From Dehalococcoidia bacterium (GTDB lineage Bacteria > Chloroflexota > Dehalococcoidia > GIF9 > AB-539-J10), in assembly GCA_021157895.1 (NCBI GenBank), contig JAGGVQ010000015.1, positions 1 through 44,187 on the forward strand: a stretch of 44,187 bases of DNA. Reading direction: 5' to 3'. The notes beneath the pieces are model-generated. The model worked only from the letters and a program-made list of their open reading frames with translations. It had not been told where the DNA came from and made no database searches. Position 1 is the stretch's first letter. Each line of letters opens with the position of its first letter. Positions 15,284 to 23,962 of the stretch are shown here, in pieces. Made by a program: the position numbers and the translations under genes.

Positions 15284-16508
15284 CGAGTTCTGTCTCCTTA
15301 TCCTGAATCATGCTTCCTAATATCGTACTGGTGTGAATCTCTCCCAGAAATTTCCCGTCATCATCAACAACGGGAATAGGGTGTCTGGTTGATACCGCCA
15401 GCGGGAACAGGTCTTCCACTATGGTGTCTGAAGTACACCTGAGTAGATCGGGTTCCAGCGCGTTCATGATGGATTTGCCACCACCCTTAATTATTTCCAG
15501 CAGTCGCTCAACAGTTACCAATCCGCGGAATTTGCTTCCCCTCCCCAGGACAAAAGCATTGTCCAGTTCAGTACTCTCAAGTATATGTATGGCGGTCTTG
15601 GGTCCTTGCCACTCATAAAGTAATACGTTGGGTTGCTCCATGATACGTTTAGCCGTGAGGACTTTGGCAGGTGATGCGTCCTGGACAAACTCGCGAACAT
15701 AACCATCACTGGGAGCGGTTATCACTTCTTCAGGGTCACCGATTTGAATTATTTCACCATCCTTCATGATAGCAATACGATTTCCTAATTTAAGAGCCTC
15801 GTGGAGATCATGAGTTACAAATAGGATAGTTTTATGAACCTTTTCCTGGATGTCCAGCAACTCATCCTGCATTTGGCGGCGAATCAGGGGGTCCAACCCA
15901 CTGAAAGGTTCATCCATAATCAACATCTCAGGATCAGTTGACAGAGCTCGTGCAATACCCACACGTTGCTGCATACCGCCGCTGAGTGCGGAGGGGAGAT
16001 AACTCTCCCATCCCTTGAGCCCAACTAGTTCGATCATCTCCTGTGCTTTGGCCTCACGTTTACTCTTGGCCATTCCTCTGATCTTGAGCCCATAGGCAAC
16101 ATTCTGGAGAATGTTGCGATGTGGAAGCAAACCAAAATATTGAAACACCATACTGATGGTGTGCCGGCGCAGCTCAGTAAGTTGCTGTGCCGTGCAGTCA
16201 CAGACATTCTCTCCATTGATGAGTATTTTGCCAGCTGTAGGCTCGATAAGGCGTAGGATGCACCTGACCAAGGTGGACTTTCCGCTGCCGGATAGACCCA
16301 TCAGCACGAAAATTTCTCCACGATGTACCTGAAAAGACACATCTTTTATTGCCAGCACACAACCGGTTTTTTCCAGTATGTCAGTTTTGCCATCAAACTG
16401 TGTGTCAGAATCGAGAACCTTCTCAACATTATCTCCGAAGATCTTCCAGAGATTGTTTACCTCAATGCTGATTTCCTCATTCTGCAGGTAGATATTATTA
16501 ATTGCCAA
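15276..16508 (-). CDS. proV: Glycine betaine/proline ABC transporter ATPase
   Basis: A 410-residue ATPase. The Walker A motif is GLSGSGKST near residues 71-79, the signature is LSGGMQQR and Walker B is MLIMDEPFSGLDP, followed by the switch His in FVTHDLHEAL. The C-terminal 130 residues form a CBS-domain pair, beginning near AKRIMEQPNVLLY and ending GEIHTSTILGSM. CBS domains in OpuA-type ATPases sense ionic strength, so transport is probably gated by osmotic stress. It lies 30 bp after the binding-protein gene. Confidence 0.94.
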   Translation of the reverse strand: MAINNIYLQNEEISIEVNNLWKIFGDNVEKVLDSDTQFDGKTDILEKTGCVLAIKDVSFQVHRGEIFVLMGLSGSGKSTLVRCILRLIEPTAGKILINGENVCDCTAQQLTELRRHTISMVFQYFGLLPHRNILQNVAYGLKIRGMAKSKREAKAQEMIELVGLKGWESYLPSALSGGMQQRVGIARALSTDPEMLIMDEPFSGLDPLIRRQMQDELLDIQEKVHKTILFVTHDLHEALKLGNRIAIMKDGEIIQIGDPEEVITAPSDGYVREFVQDASPAKVLTAKRIMEQPNVLLYEWQGPKTAIHILESTELDNAFVLGRGSKFRGLVTVERLLEIIKGGGKSIMNALEPDLLRCTSDTIVEDLFPLAVSTRHPIPVVDDDGKFLGEIHTSTILGSMIQDKETELGD

Positions 16509-16538
16509 TTTAGGTCTCTTTGTTGCTGATATTAGTAC

Positions 16539-17573
16539 CTACGGCAGTGCATCTTTGACTTTAGCCGCTACATCTGCCGGCACCCATGACGTCCATACAG
16601 TCTCATACTCCTGGAGGAAATAGATGGCAGCAGCTTCAACATCGGCATCTTCTGTATTCATGTAGGCTAAAACAGCATTTGCTTGTGCAGTCGTGGTTTC
16701 ATAGTTGGTGAGAAACTCTATTACTGCCGGGTCTGCACTATCCTTCCATTCGGCGTTAACTATGATGTTTACATTGTTGGAAGGATAAGCACAGGCACGA
16801 GTTGTTTCCCATATAGTTTCATTGTATGCGGGTTCCTCCAGCTTCGTCATGTCAAGCTGACCTAGAACCCATGTCGGTTCCCAGTAGTATCCGAGCCAGG
16901 GCTCGCCTTTCTGGTAGGCAGCAACCATAGAGCCGGCCAGGGCTGCGCCTGAGCCAGTTGGAAAGTCGGTATAATACTCGGTTAACCCGTATTCCTTAAG
17001 TTTCACTGTATTAATACCGGTGCATTCCCATCCGGGAGCGCTATTGTAAAAACGCCCCTTGTCAGGGGTTTCCGGATCCTGGAAGAGCTGCCAGTACTGG
17101 GGCAGGGCAGCTACCGATGTCAGGTTGGGAGCTATAGGCTCTATTCCTCGTTCGGGGTCTCCCTTGACCATGTAAGTAGGTACAAGCCATCCCTGCCAGT
17201 TGTCATTGTAGTTTGTTCCTAAATCAACCACATCACCGGCAGCGATGTGGGTATCATAAGCCTCTTGTTGGTTCTCTACCCAGCACTCCATGTTTATATC
17301 TACATCGCCTTGAGCCAGGCCTTCAAACAGAGGGATGGTATCACCAGGAATAAAGGATTCCTGCTCATCTATTGTCAGGCCGTAACCATGTTCTAGGATA
17401 AAGGCAGCGATGCGGTTATGTGCACGTGCGCTATCCCAACCAAGATCGGCAAAACGTACAGGCTGCGCAGGGGCTTGCTCTTGGGATCCACAACCAGCAA
17501 GTGGCACCAGGACAAAAGCGGCTGCTAGGATAAACATCAATGGTTTACTGAATAACCCGTGGCTTTTTATCAT
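16539..17573 (-). CDS. proX: Glycine betaine-type substrate-binding lipoprotein
   Basis: A 344-residue OpuAC-family protein. The signal sequence ends in a lipobox LAGC at residues 25-28, so it is anchored on the outside of the membrane. The ligand region includes ADLGWDSARAHNRIAAFILE, INMECWVENQQ, PGWECTGIN and GYYWEPTWVLGQL, rich in Trp as expected for a betaine-binding aromatic cage. The exact ligand, glycine betaine, proline betaine or choline, is not fixed. AAGGAGGT lies 9 nt before the ATG. It is the first gene of the transporter operon. Confidence 0.92.
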   Translation of the reverse strand: MIKSHGLFSKPLMFILAAAFVLVPLAGCGSQEQAPAQPVRFADLGWDSARAHNRIAAFILEHGYGLTIDEQESFIPGDTIPLFEGLAQGDVDINMECWVENQQEAYDTHIAAGDVVDLGTNYNDNWQGWLVPTYMVKGDPERGIEPIAPNLTSVAALPQYWQLFQDPETPDKGRFYNSAPGWECTGINTVKLKEYGLTEYYTDFPTGSGAALAGSMVAAYQKGEPWLGYYWEPTWVLGQLDMTKLEEPAYNETIWETTRACAYPSNNVNIIVNAEWKDSADPAVIEFLTNYETTTAQANAVLAYMNTEDADVEAAAIYFLQEYETVWTSWVPADVAAKVKDALP

Positions 17574-17866
17574 TAATTCATTACCTCCTTGTTGACAAAA
17601 GTTTCTACCCGCAGAATGAGGGATTCAAAAAATCCCTGAGCGAATCTCAGTGGATGAGAAATTGCATTCAGTAGAAGTAACCTGTGCTGGAGGGGGCTTG
17701 AATGATACTCTTTGAAAAATTAGTAGTTGATAATCCGAGGGAGAGAGACAAAAATCTGGACCTGAACTGATACCACTTCGCTATTTTACTAACTTTTATA
17801 TTTCTGACACTCCTTTCGATATTTACCAGTCTGGTTATACTATCAAAAGTAACTCAAGGCTGCTTC

Positions 17867-17896
17867 ATTCTAAGAAATATGGACCCTCTTTGTCAA
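17867..17896 (-). promoter_or_regulatory. Promoter of the betaine transporter operon
   Basis: TTGACA (17896-17891) and TAGAAT (17872-17867) on the minus strand, 18 bp apart. It gives a long leader of about 290 nt before proX. Confidence 0.6.
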
Positions 17897-17966
17897 GACA
17901 TTGTTGGAGTAGCCCCTTATGTTTCAGGGCTCTCCCTTCGTAAGTTAAGACAAGCTTTGTTGCCCC

Positions 17967-17995
17967 TTGTCCATATTTAGTGGGCAAGGTAAAAT
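17967..17995 (+). promoter_or_regulatory. Promoter of dut-thyX
   Basis: TTGTCC (17967-17972) and TAAAAT (17990-17995) with a 17-bp spacer. Transcription from about 18002 leaves a leader of about 34 nt to the ATG at 18036, supporting that start. Confidence 0.6.
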
Positions 17996-18035
17996 CACAA
18001 TGTGTGAATAGGGGTATATTAGTTAAGGTTTAGAG

Positions 18036-18506
18036 ATGAGCCGGAAGGTTAGTGAAAGTAGCGATAGGGTAGTAATGAAAGTAAAAAAGCTGTATTCTGA
18101 TGCCTGCTTGCCACGGCGTGCCTCCGCGGGTTCCTCTGGATTAGACCTGTTTGCTTACATTAAAGATGAGAGCCGCAGTGTACAACTACAGAGAAAGCCA
18201 ACATTGATTGGTACCGGAATAGCTATTGAGGTGCCTCGAGGTTATGATGTCCAAATACGGCCACGGTCAGGTTTATCGGCAAGGGGAATTGTGACTGCCT
18301 TCGGTACTATAGACAGCGATTATCGCGGGGAGTTAAAGGTTACCTTGTATACCTTGGGGAATGATGCTACTTTTGTTATCAAGCACGGGGATAGGATAGC
18401 ACAGCTCGTGATAAGCAAGTTGGCTGATCTATCCATTGCAGAGGTTGAGAAGCTGTCATTGACGGCGAGAGATGGAGGGGGGCATGGTTCTACTGGCTTG
18501 GTTTAA
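18036..18506 (+). CDS. dut: dUTP diphosphatase
   Basis: A 156-residue trimeric-type dUTPase, hydrolysing dUTP to dUMP. The motifs appear in order: SSGLDLFA (1), RPRSGLSARG (2), GTIDSDYRGELKV (3), GDRIAQLVI (4) and a glycine-rich tail DGGGHGSTG (5). Motif 5 normally ends with Phe-Gly in a flexible arm; here STGLV ends the protein with Leu in place of Gly or Phe, a short variant. The first 13 residues may be an extension, since an in-frame ATG at 18075 is closer to the usual start. It supplies dUMP to ThyX, encoded 13 bp downstream. Confidence 0.93.
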   Translation: MSRKVSESSDRVVMKVKKLYSDACLPRRASAGSSGLDLFAYIKDESRSVQLQRKPTLIGTGIAIEVPRGYDVQIRPRSGLSARGIVTAFGTIDSDYRGELKVTLYTLGNDATFVIKHGDRIAQLVISKLADLSIAEVEKLSLTARDGGGHGSTGLV

Positions 18507-18519
18507 GAGAAGATAGAAA

Positions 18520-19110
18520 ATGGCGGAGATATATGATATAGAGGTTAAATTGTTGTCATCCACCCCAGATGCTGATAATTTGATAGAGACTGCTGGAAGA
18601 TTATGCTGGGATACCCAAGGTAAAACAGGAACCGTGCCTGATCGAATCCAGAAGTGGATTAGGATAGGGCATGTATCAATGATTGAGCATGCCAGTGCCA
18701 CATTTTATATCAGAGCTAGCCGTGTTCTGACACACGAGCTTATCAGACATCGCTTGGCAAGCTATAACCAGAGGAGCCAGCGCTATGTTAGAGAGCTGGA
18801 GGCTCAATACATTGAGCCTCCGGAGATCAGGGATAACAACGCTGCTCATGATGATTTTCAGCGTGTTATGGAGGCCTGCTGGGCGACATATAGGCAGTTA
18901 CTGAGCAAAGGGATTAAGCCCGAGTTGGCTCGTTATGTTCTTCCCAATGCCTGCGAGACCCAGATAATATGTACGTGGAATTTCCGCGAGATCAGGCATA
19001 TTATCCAACTGCGTACATCGCAGCAGGCGTTGCCTGAGATGAGAGCTGTTGCTGGCCATATACGTGATATTATGAAACAGCTAGCGCCTCAGGTATTTGC
19101 AGACCTGTGA
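18520..19110 (+). CDS. thyX: Flavin-dependent thymidylate synthase
   Basis: A 196-residue ThyX enzyme that methylates dUMP using methylene-THF and FAD. The signature RHRLASYNQRSQRY near residues 67-80 fits RHRX7S. GHVSMIEHASATFYI, ARYVLPNACETQIICTWNFRE and FLIQLRTSQQAL-like segments (here HIIQLRTSQQAL) complete the family pattern. The length is slightly shorter than average. It forms an operon with dut, a functional pair that makes dTMP. Confidence 0.95.
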   Translation: MAEIYDIEVKLLSSTPDADNLIETAGRLCWDTQGKTGTVPDRIQKWIRIGHVSMIEHASATFYIRASRVLTHELIRHRLASYNQRSQRYVRELEAQYIEPPEIRDNNAAHDDFQRVMEACWATYRQLLSKGIKPELARYVLPNACETQIICTWNFREIRHIIQLRTSQQALPEMRAVAGHIRDIMKQLAPQVFADL

Positions 19111-19262
19111 TTATTAGGATGAACAGTAATTACAGCATAGCCTATGTTTCCACATGGTCTTTCCCACTGATGGCAATTACGAGCGATAGGCTAAAATCCC
19201 TGTTATTTTTAGCTCTGTTTTAGCAGGTTTTCCTAATACTACAATTGAGGGAATAATAAGTC

Positions 19263-20243
19263 ATGCCAGCTAACTTGCCCCCGCAGTACTTCGAGGCTGA
19301 GAAGCAATACAGGATGGCCAAGGGCCCCGAGGATAAGATCGAGGCCTTGCAATTAATGCTTGCCATCATGCCCCGGCACAAGGGGACAGACAAACTTCAT
19401 GCTGGCCTGCGAAGGAAGATTGCCAAGCTTTCCAGCGAAGCGGAAAAAAAGTCTGCTACTGCTAGAAGGGCGGGGTTTTATGTTGCTCGAGAAGGAGCCG
19501 GGCAGGTGATCTTGCTGGGACCAACCAACACCGGAAAGTCACAGTTGTTAACCATGCTTACCGAGGCGACTCCTGAGATAGCTGCTTACCCATTTACCAG
19601 CACAAGGCCTTTGCTTGGTATGATGAGATTTGAAAATATCCAAATTCAGTTGGTAGATACTCCTCCCATAGAATATAGAGAGGCACAAACTTTATTGAAC
19701 AATGCCTTTCGAGGTGCAGATATTATTGCTATTGTAGTGAGCCTAGAGATAGATGTAGGTGGTCAAGTGGAGCGGGTTTTACAGAGCCTGCGGCAAGTGA
19801 GGATAGAACATTTATTGCCTGATGACAGAGATCTGCCACTAGGTGCTTATGCCAAGAAGATGTTAATTGTTGGTAATAAAAAGGATTTGCCCGGTTCGGA
19901 TGGAATATGGCAACACGCAGTTAAGAGATACAGCACCTCGTTTCCCATGATTGCTGTTTCAGCGCAAGACGGTACTGGATTGGAGGAGTTCAAGAGAAAG
20001 ATTTTCCAAGAGATAGATATTATCCGCGTGTATACTAAAGTTCCGGGGGAGAAGGCTGATCTCACTGATCCCGTAATTTTGAGGAGCGGTAGCAATGTTA
20101 TGGATGCTGCTGAATCTATTCACAAGGATTTTCAGGCCAAATTAAAATATGCTGTAGCTTGGGGGGCAGGCAAATTTAACGGACAGCGGGTTAGTAGAAA
20201 TCAGGTGCTACAGGATGGAGATATTGTAGAGTTTCACATATAA
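19263..20243 (+). CDS. OBG/DRG-like GTPase with C-terminal TGS domain
   Basis: A 326-residue P-loop GTPase. The G1 motif is GPTNTGKS near residue 83, switch I is about YPFTSTRP, G3 is DTPP, G4 is NKKD and G5 is SAQDG. The last 70 residues are a TGS domain (GSNVMDAAESIHKDFQAKL, then NRQVLQDGDIVEFHI-like end, here NQVLQDGDIVEFHI). The N-terminal 65 residues are a helical, charged extension. It resembles DRG/YchF relatives that act on ribosomes or RNA. It is a single-gene unit, about 150 bp after thyX; its cellular role is not known to me. Confidence 0.82.
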   Translation: MPANLPPQYFEAEKQYRMAKGPEDKIEALQLMLAIMPRHKGTDKLHAGLRRKIAKLSSEAEKKSATARRAGFYVAREGAGQVILLGPTNTGKSQLLTMLTEATPEIAAYPFTSTRPLLGMMRFENIQIQLVDTPPIEYREAQTLLNNAFRGADIIAIVVSLEIDVGGQVERVLQSLRQVRIEHLLPDDRDLPLGAYAKKMLIVGNKKDLPGSDGIWQHAVKRYSTSFPMIAVSAQDGTGLEEFKRKIFQEIDIIRVYTKVPGEKADLTDPVILRSGSNVMDAAESIHKDFQAKLKYAVAWGAGKFNGQRVSRNQVLQDGDIVEFHI

Positions 20244-20393
20244 TGCTGTACCTAGCATTGTAAGTGTAGGTTATTATCTTTTTCCTATCTGGATGTAGTA
20301 TTGTGAAACTGTCAGGGGGTTCCCTGAGTGCTGATCTATCGAGCTTGTTACAGCAACTCTTCGGGTGTTTGGTAGAAGTGTAACACTATAATG

Positions 20394-21299
20394 CTAGTAG
20401 AGGTATATTAGTGCAATCCCTCCGACGATCATAGCTATAGATATACTTCTTAACACAATAGTTTCTCTCTTCATGTGCCATTCCATCAGAATGGGAGAGA
20501 CCCGGCTAATGATGATGACATATATGAAAACAAATGCTGGCATTGTACTGGCAATTGCGGAAACTAAGGATACAAATCCGCGATCCATAGCCCAGAAGAA
20601 GAGCACCATGCTCAACAAGACTAATGTCTCGTTGCCAGCAAGAAGACTCATAGTAACTACGGGGCGTTTAAGATGGCCAAGCTCCCGAAAAATCTTGAAA
20701 CGCAGGAAGAGCAGGAAGAAAGTTCCAGCCATACAAAAGGTTGTGATGGTGTACAAATTCCAGGGGGAGATATAGTCCAGAGCGAATTTGCCTGCTATGT
20801 TGGCGACAGCTATAAGCAGACTGGCTATAATGAGTAGGGGAAATGTTTTTCCTGGTCTGGCTTTTGGAAGGCCTCTATCTATGTTGCTGAAGATTAACAT
20901 TGCCCCTGCTGTGGTGATCAGAATGGCTATCCACTGTACGCCTCTCAGGATTTCTCCCAAGATTGGGATAGCGAAGATTGCAACGAAGATGGGGTAAATA
21001 TTAGTGACAGGCACTATTTTGGAAACCTCATTGTTCTGCAAGGCTCGCAGAATTATGATTATGGCTATTGTGCGAGAGATGCCAGATGCCAGCGCTACGC
21101 TTATTTGCCCGGAGCTCAGATTTGCTGGTGGTGGGTAGAGCAGGAAAATGACCAGGCCACCAATTAAATTTGCTATACCTACAGGGACGAGATAGGAACC
21201 AAGACTTGGCATACGCTTGGATAGGAGATGGCTGTCAATAATATTTATCAACCCCAGTGTCGCTGCACTTAATATCGCTGCACCGAGCCAAGACATCAT
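20394..21299 (-). CDS. EamA/DMT-family transporter
   Basis: A 301-residue membrane protein with about ten hydrophobic helices in two EamA repeats. The first repeat includes SVALASGISRTIAIIIILRAL and VPVTNIYPIFVAIFAI; the second includes LVSAIASTMPAFVFIYVIIISR, each with the Pro in the fourth helix typical of drug/metabolite transporters. The substrate is unknown. It sits alone on the minus strand, convergent with the GTPase gene. Confidence 0.85.
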   Translation of the reverse strand: MMSWLGAAILSAATLGLINIIDSHLLSKRMPSLGSYLVPVGIANLIGGLVIFLLYPPPANLSSGQISVALASGISRTIAIIIILRALQNNEVSKIVPVTNIYPIFVAIFAIPILGEILRGVQWIAILITTAGAMLIFSNIDRGLPKARPGKTFPLLIIASLLIAVANIAGKFALDYISPWNLYTITTFCMAGTFFLLFLRFKIFRELGHLKRPVVTMSLLAGNETLVLLSMVLFFWAMDRGFVSLVSAIASTMPAFVFIYVIIISRVSPILMEWHMKRETIVLRSISIAMIVGGIALIYLY

Positions 21300-21364
21300 T
21301 TACTTACTTTTCCATCTTGTGTGTACTTGAAGTGAGAGACAACATTGATGTGATTTCCCCTGCA

Positions 21365-22123
21365 TTAAATTCGACTCAATAGCTTGTCATATTTATCCAT
21401 TCTTATCATATCCCCTTCACGTTGAATCAGCCATGTCATCCAGCATATCTCGATAGACCTGCACCCTGATATTTTTGCCATATAGTGGATGGTATTGACC
21501 AGATCCATGTCATCAGTAGTGGGAAGGTTCGATCCAGCGCTGTTAAGAATTTCCTTGACTACTCTCCTCACTATCTTATCAGGCATTGCGGTATCTACCC
21601 CTCCCATCATTCGAAGGTATTGAAATGTTGTGATACCTATCCCGGTAATTTTGCCGACAGGATCATCTCTCCAATGTTCTAGGCTAGAGTTCTTTGCCCA
21701 GTGCCTCAGAGTAGCTTTATCATTATTCAGGTGTTGGGCGAGTCCGTAGAGATGAAGATAAGCTGCTATTTCCTTTGCTGCCTGCCATGATCTGCGATTT
21801 TTCCATACGCATTCAACATTATTAAGCCTGACCGCGCCGAGGTCTTTGAGAGTTTTAATCTGTCCAGTGGCCACAAATTTATCCTCGAACTTCACGACGT
21901 GAGGAACTACGGATGTAAAATAGTTAAGGCCAATAGAAGTGAATGCTGCATCTACAACCATGAGGACTACATTACTGTTCCACCTATCGGTTTTTAGACA
22001 TCGCTCACAGTATTCACGCAGGCCTCTTGTCCGTGACATATATCGACGTATTGTTTGAGACAGATGTCTATCGCTACTGGATAAAGTAATATCTAGTTTG
22101 TGCGATTGAATAGGCATCATCAT
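21365..22123 (-). CDS. HhH-GPD-like protein, possible DNA glycosylase relative
   Basis: A 252-residue protein that I do not recognise as a named family. Residues about 150-185 read VGKITGIGITTFQYLRMMGG then VDTAMPDKIVRRVVKE. This resembles a helix-hairpin-helix followed by the Gly/Pro-Asp loop of HhH-GPD DNA glycosylases, with the Asp of MPDK as candidate catalytic residue. The N-terminal half has CERCLK and helical content but no membrane segments. The expected catalytic Lys of bifunctional enzymes is not evident in the hairpin. A base-excision role is a hypothesis; a catalytically inactive HhH protein is possible. Confidence 0.5.
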   Translation of the reverse strand: MMMPIQSHKLDITLSSSDRHLSQTIRRYMSRTRGLREYCERCLKTDRWNSNVVLMVVDAAFTSIGLNYFTSVVPHVVKFEDKFVATGQIKTLKDLGAVRLNNVECVWKNRRSWQAAKEIAAYLHLYGLAQHLNNDKATLRHWAKNSSLEHWRDDPVGKITGIGITTFQYLRMMGGVDTAMPDKIVRRVVKEILNSAGSNLPTTDDMDLVNTIHYMAKISGCRSIEICWMTWLIQREGDMIRMDKYDKLLSRI

Positions 22124-22178
22124 ATATCCATGTTACTGCAACAGGTAGAGTAATTTCCACGCAGAGGATAATAAATAG

Positions 22179-22252
22179 CGTCCCTGGAGGGATTCGAACC
22201 CACGACCCGCTGCTTAGAAGGCAGCCGCTCTATCCTGCTGAGCTACAGGGAC
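22179..22252 (-). tRNA. tRNA-Arg (TCT)
   Basis: Acceptor GTCCCTG/CAGGGAC, discriminator G. The anticodon stem GCTGC/GCAGC holds CTTCTAA, anticodon TCT, reading AGA and AGG. Confidence 0.95.
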
Positions 22253-22349
22253 ATCATAGCAACTATATCACAATACCAGATTTAAACGAGTACGGTAGCA
22301 AGTAATGAGATATTATATTGTATGGAGATGATTGTGGGACAAGGCGTTA

Positions 22350-22559
22350 CTAGTTACTGGAGTTTTTAACTTTGCCTGGGGATTTCGCATGATCTGTGAT
22401 ATAGAACCCCGGCCCCCTGAACAAGACTGGCACGGGGGAAAAAAGCCGATAGGCCATCTCTTGGCATTCAGGACAGCTAACTGTTGGTGCTGCATTGAAA
22501 CTTTGTTTTAGTTCAAAGCGCAAATTACAGTGTGAACATTGATATTGGTAAATAGGCAT
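22350..22559 (-). CDS. FmdB-type zinc-ribbon protein
   Basis: A 69-residue protein with MPIYQYQCSHCNLRFELKQS at the N-terminus and CPECQ at residues 34-38, i.e. CX2C-N22-CX2C, the FmdB regulatory-protein zinc ribbon. GGAGG lies 7 nt before the ATG. The family is common and of unknown or regulatory function. It follows another small zinc protein by 13 bp on the same strand, so the two are probably cotranscribed. Confidence 0.85.
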   Translation of the reverse strand: MPIYQYQCSHCNLRFELKQSFNAAPTVSCPECQEMAYRLFSPVPVLFRGPGFYITDHAKSPGKVKNSSN

Positions 22560-22572
22560 ATATTTCCTCCAC

Positions 22573-22794
22573 TTACGGCATTGCCGAGTCTAGATTCTTG
22601 ATTTCACCTTCCTCAGAAGGTTGTTCCTGCACTTTAAATTCACCATTTAAGTTTATTGCTCCAATTTCAAATGCAGGATTATGTGCCTGCAATACGTGCT
22701 TTTCCCAGCAATAGGCATGGACAAAAGCTCCGCAAGAACAATGGAAAACAACCCTGTCGAAACGCAATGGTTTTCCACATACACTACAATTCAT
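22573..22794 (-). CDS. Small RING-like zinc-binding protein
   Basis: A 73-residue protein with MNCSVCGKPLRFDRVVFHCS, then CGAFVHAYCWEKHVLQAH: a series of Cys and His (C3, C6, C19, C21, H26, C29, H33) that fits a cross-brace zinc finger. The C-terminal 30 residues are acidic and probably unstructured. GGAGG precedes the ATG at proper distance. I do not know its function; it precedes the FmdB-type gene by 13 bp. Confidence 0.68.
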   Translation of the reverse strand: MNCSVCGKPLRFDRVVFHCSCGAFVHAYCWEKHVLQAHNPAFEIGAINLNGEFKVQEQPSEEGEIKNLDSAMP

Positions 22795-22880
22795 CTAATA
22801 ACCTCCGTTTTTTGGCACTCCGAATGCCCGAGTGCTAAGTATATCTACATTATGCCAGGATATCAACTCCCAGTCATGTT

Positions 22881-22910
22881 TTGACAGCTTTGCTGCTTAG
22901 CCTTTACTAT
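22881..22910 (+). promoter_or_regulatory. Promoter of the polyprenyl synthase-pgk-tpiA-miaA run
   Basis: TTGACA (22881-22886) and TACTAT (22905-22910) are 18 bp apart. The expected start at 22917-22918 is only one or two bases before the first ATG at 22919, so the first gene is either leaderless or starts at a later ATG. Confidence 0.65.
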
Positions 22911-22918
22911 AAGGGATT

Positions 22919-23956
22919 ATGAATGCAATGCTCAGCATGCCTGATTTCTTCAACTCCTATAAAGACGAGATAGAGCATGAGTTGCAGAAGATTATTTCGG
23001 ATAGTGCTGGATTTCCCTATAATATGCTGCGCTATCATATGGGGTGGCAGGATATGCAGGGGTATTATAATTCGCACAGGTCTAGCAAATTCATCCGTCC
23101 AATCATTTGCCTCCTGAGCTATCAGGCTACAGGGCATCTATATTCGCAAATATTGCCCGCCGCCGCCGCTTTGGAACTTATTCACAACTTCTCCCTGATC
23201 CATGATGATATTGAGGACGCCAGCGCTGAACGTCATAACCGGCCATCGCTATGGCAACAATGGGGACAGCCACAGGCGATAAATGCCGGTGATGCCATGT
23301 TTGCCCTAGCTTATATAGCACTGCTTAAACTAAGGCAAAGCAAAGTAACTGAGGGTAAAATTCTCGAAGCGGCCCAGATGTTGAGTAGGGCTTGTCTGGA
23401 TCTCTGTGAAGGACAAGCCTTAGATATTGCATATGAAAACCAGCTGGATGTTACAATTGAAGACTATCTCGATATGGTGACCAAGAAAACAGCAGCTTTG
23501 GTTGCAACCTCAAGTGCCTTGGGTTCATATTTAGGCAATGCAGATGATAAGATAGTGAACTGCTTCTATCAATTTGGCAAAGAGATGGGGCTAGCTTTCC
23601 AAATCGTAGATGATATTCTGGGTATATGGGGGGTGGAGGAGAATACTGGGAAACCCACAAAAAATGACATCTTGCAGAAAAAGAAAACCTTGCCTGTCAT
23701 TTATGGACTAAGGTGCAGTAAAGTTGAAGAAAGGGAAACACTTGTAAAGCTTTATTCACAGAGGTTTATGCACGACAGTGATGTAGCACAGGTATTGGTG
23801 GCACTAGATCGCTTGGGGGCCAAGAATTACTCCTATAAATTGGCTCAGCATTATTACCATCAAGCTTTGGCTCATCTTGATATCATTGAATATAAGCTAG
23901 GGCAGCAATCTTACTTAAGAGATATGGCATGCTTTTTAACAAAACGGAACAACTAA
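22919..23956 (+). CDS. Polyprenyl diphosphate synthase
   Basis: A 345-residue trans-prenyltransferase that condenses IPP with an allylic diphosphate. The first aspartate-rich motif is LIHDDIEDASAERHNRPS near residue 97, the second FQIVDDILGIWGVEENTGKP near residue 225; DDILG is a recognised variant of the second motif. Basic residues for diphosphate binding occur at SSKFIRP. Product chain length cannot be decided reliably; the small residues before the first motif suggest at least geranylgeranyl length. In-frame ATGs at 22919, 22928 and 22937 are possible starts. Its stop overlaps the pgk ribosome-binding site. Confidence 0.88.
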   Translation: MNAMLSMPDFFNSYKDEIEHELQKIISDSAGFPYNMLRYHMGWQDMQGYYNSHRSSKFIRPIICLLSYQATGHLYSQILPAAAALELIHNFSLIHDDIEDASAERHNRPSLWQQWGQPQAINAGDAMFALAYIALLKLRQSKVTEGKILEAAQMLSRACLDLCEGQALDIAYENQLDVTIEDYLDMVTKKTAALVATSSALGSYLGNADDKIVNCFYQFGKEMGLAFQIVDDILGIWGVEENTGKPTKNDILQKKKTLPVIYGLRCSKVEERETLVKLYSQRFMHDSDVAQVLVALDRLGAKNYSYKLAQHYYHQALAHLDIIEYKLGQQSYLRDMACFLTKRNN

Positions 23957-23962
23957 GGAGAA

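Larger units (their letters stand above)
17574..18035. other. 462-bp divergent control region, transporter and dut-thyX
   Basis: No gene is supported. It holds back-to-back promoters, listed separately. The transporter transcript would have a leader of about 290 nt. Near its 3' end two adjacent hairpins share bases: CTGAG/CTCAG (17636-17650) and AGGGATT/AATCCCT (17619-17637), so only one can be complete at a time. A stem AGCCC/GGGCT lies near 17914-17935. None matches a riboswitch I know. Confidence 0.5.

Noticed and set aside
17600-17860. Riboswitch (glycine, TPP or T-box) before proX
   Set aside because: Short pieces such as CTGAGA are present, but the conserved cores of these classes are not.
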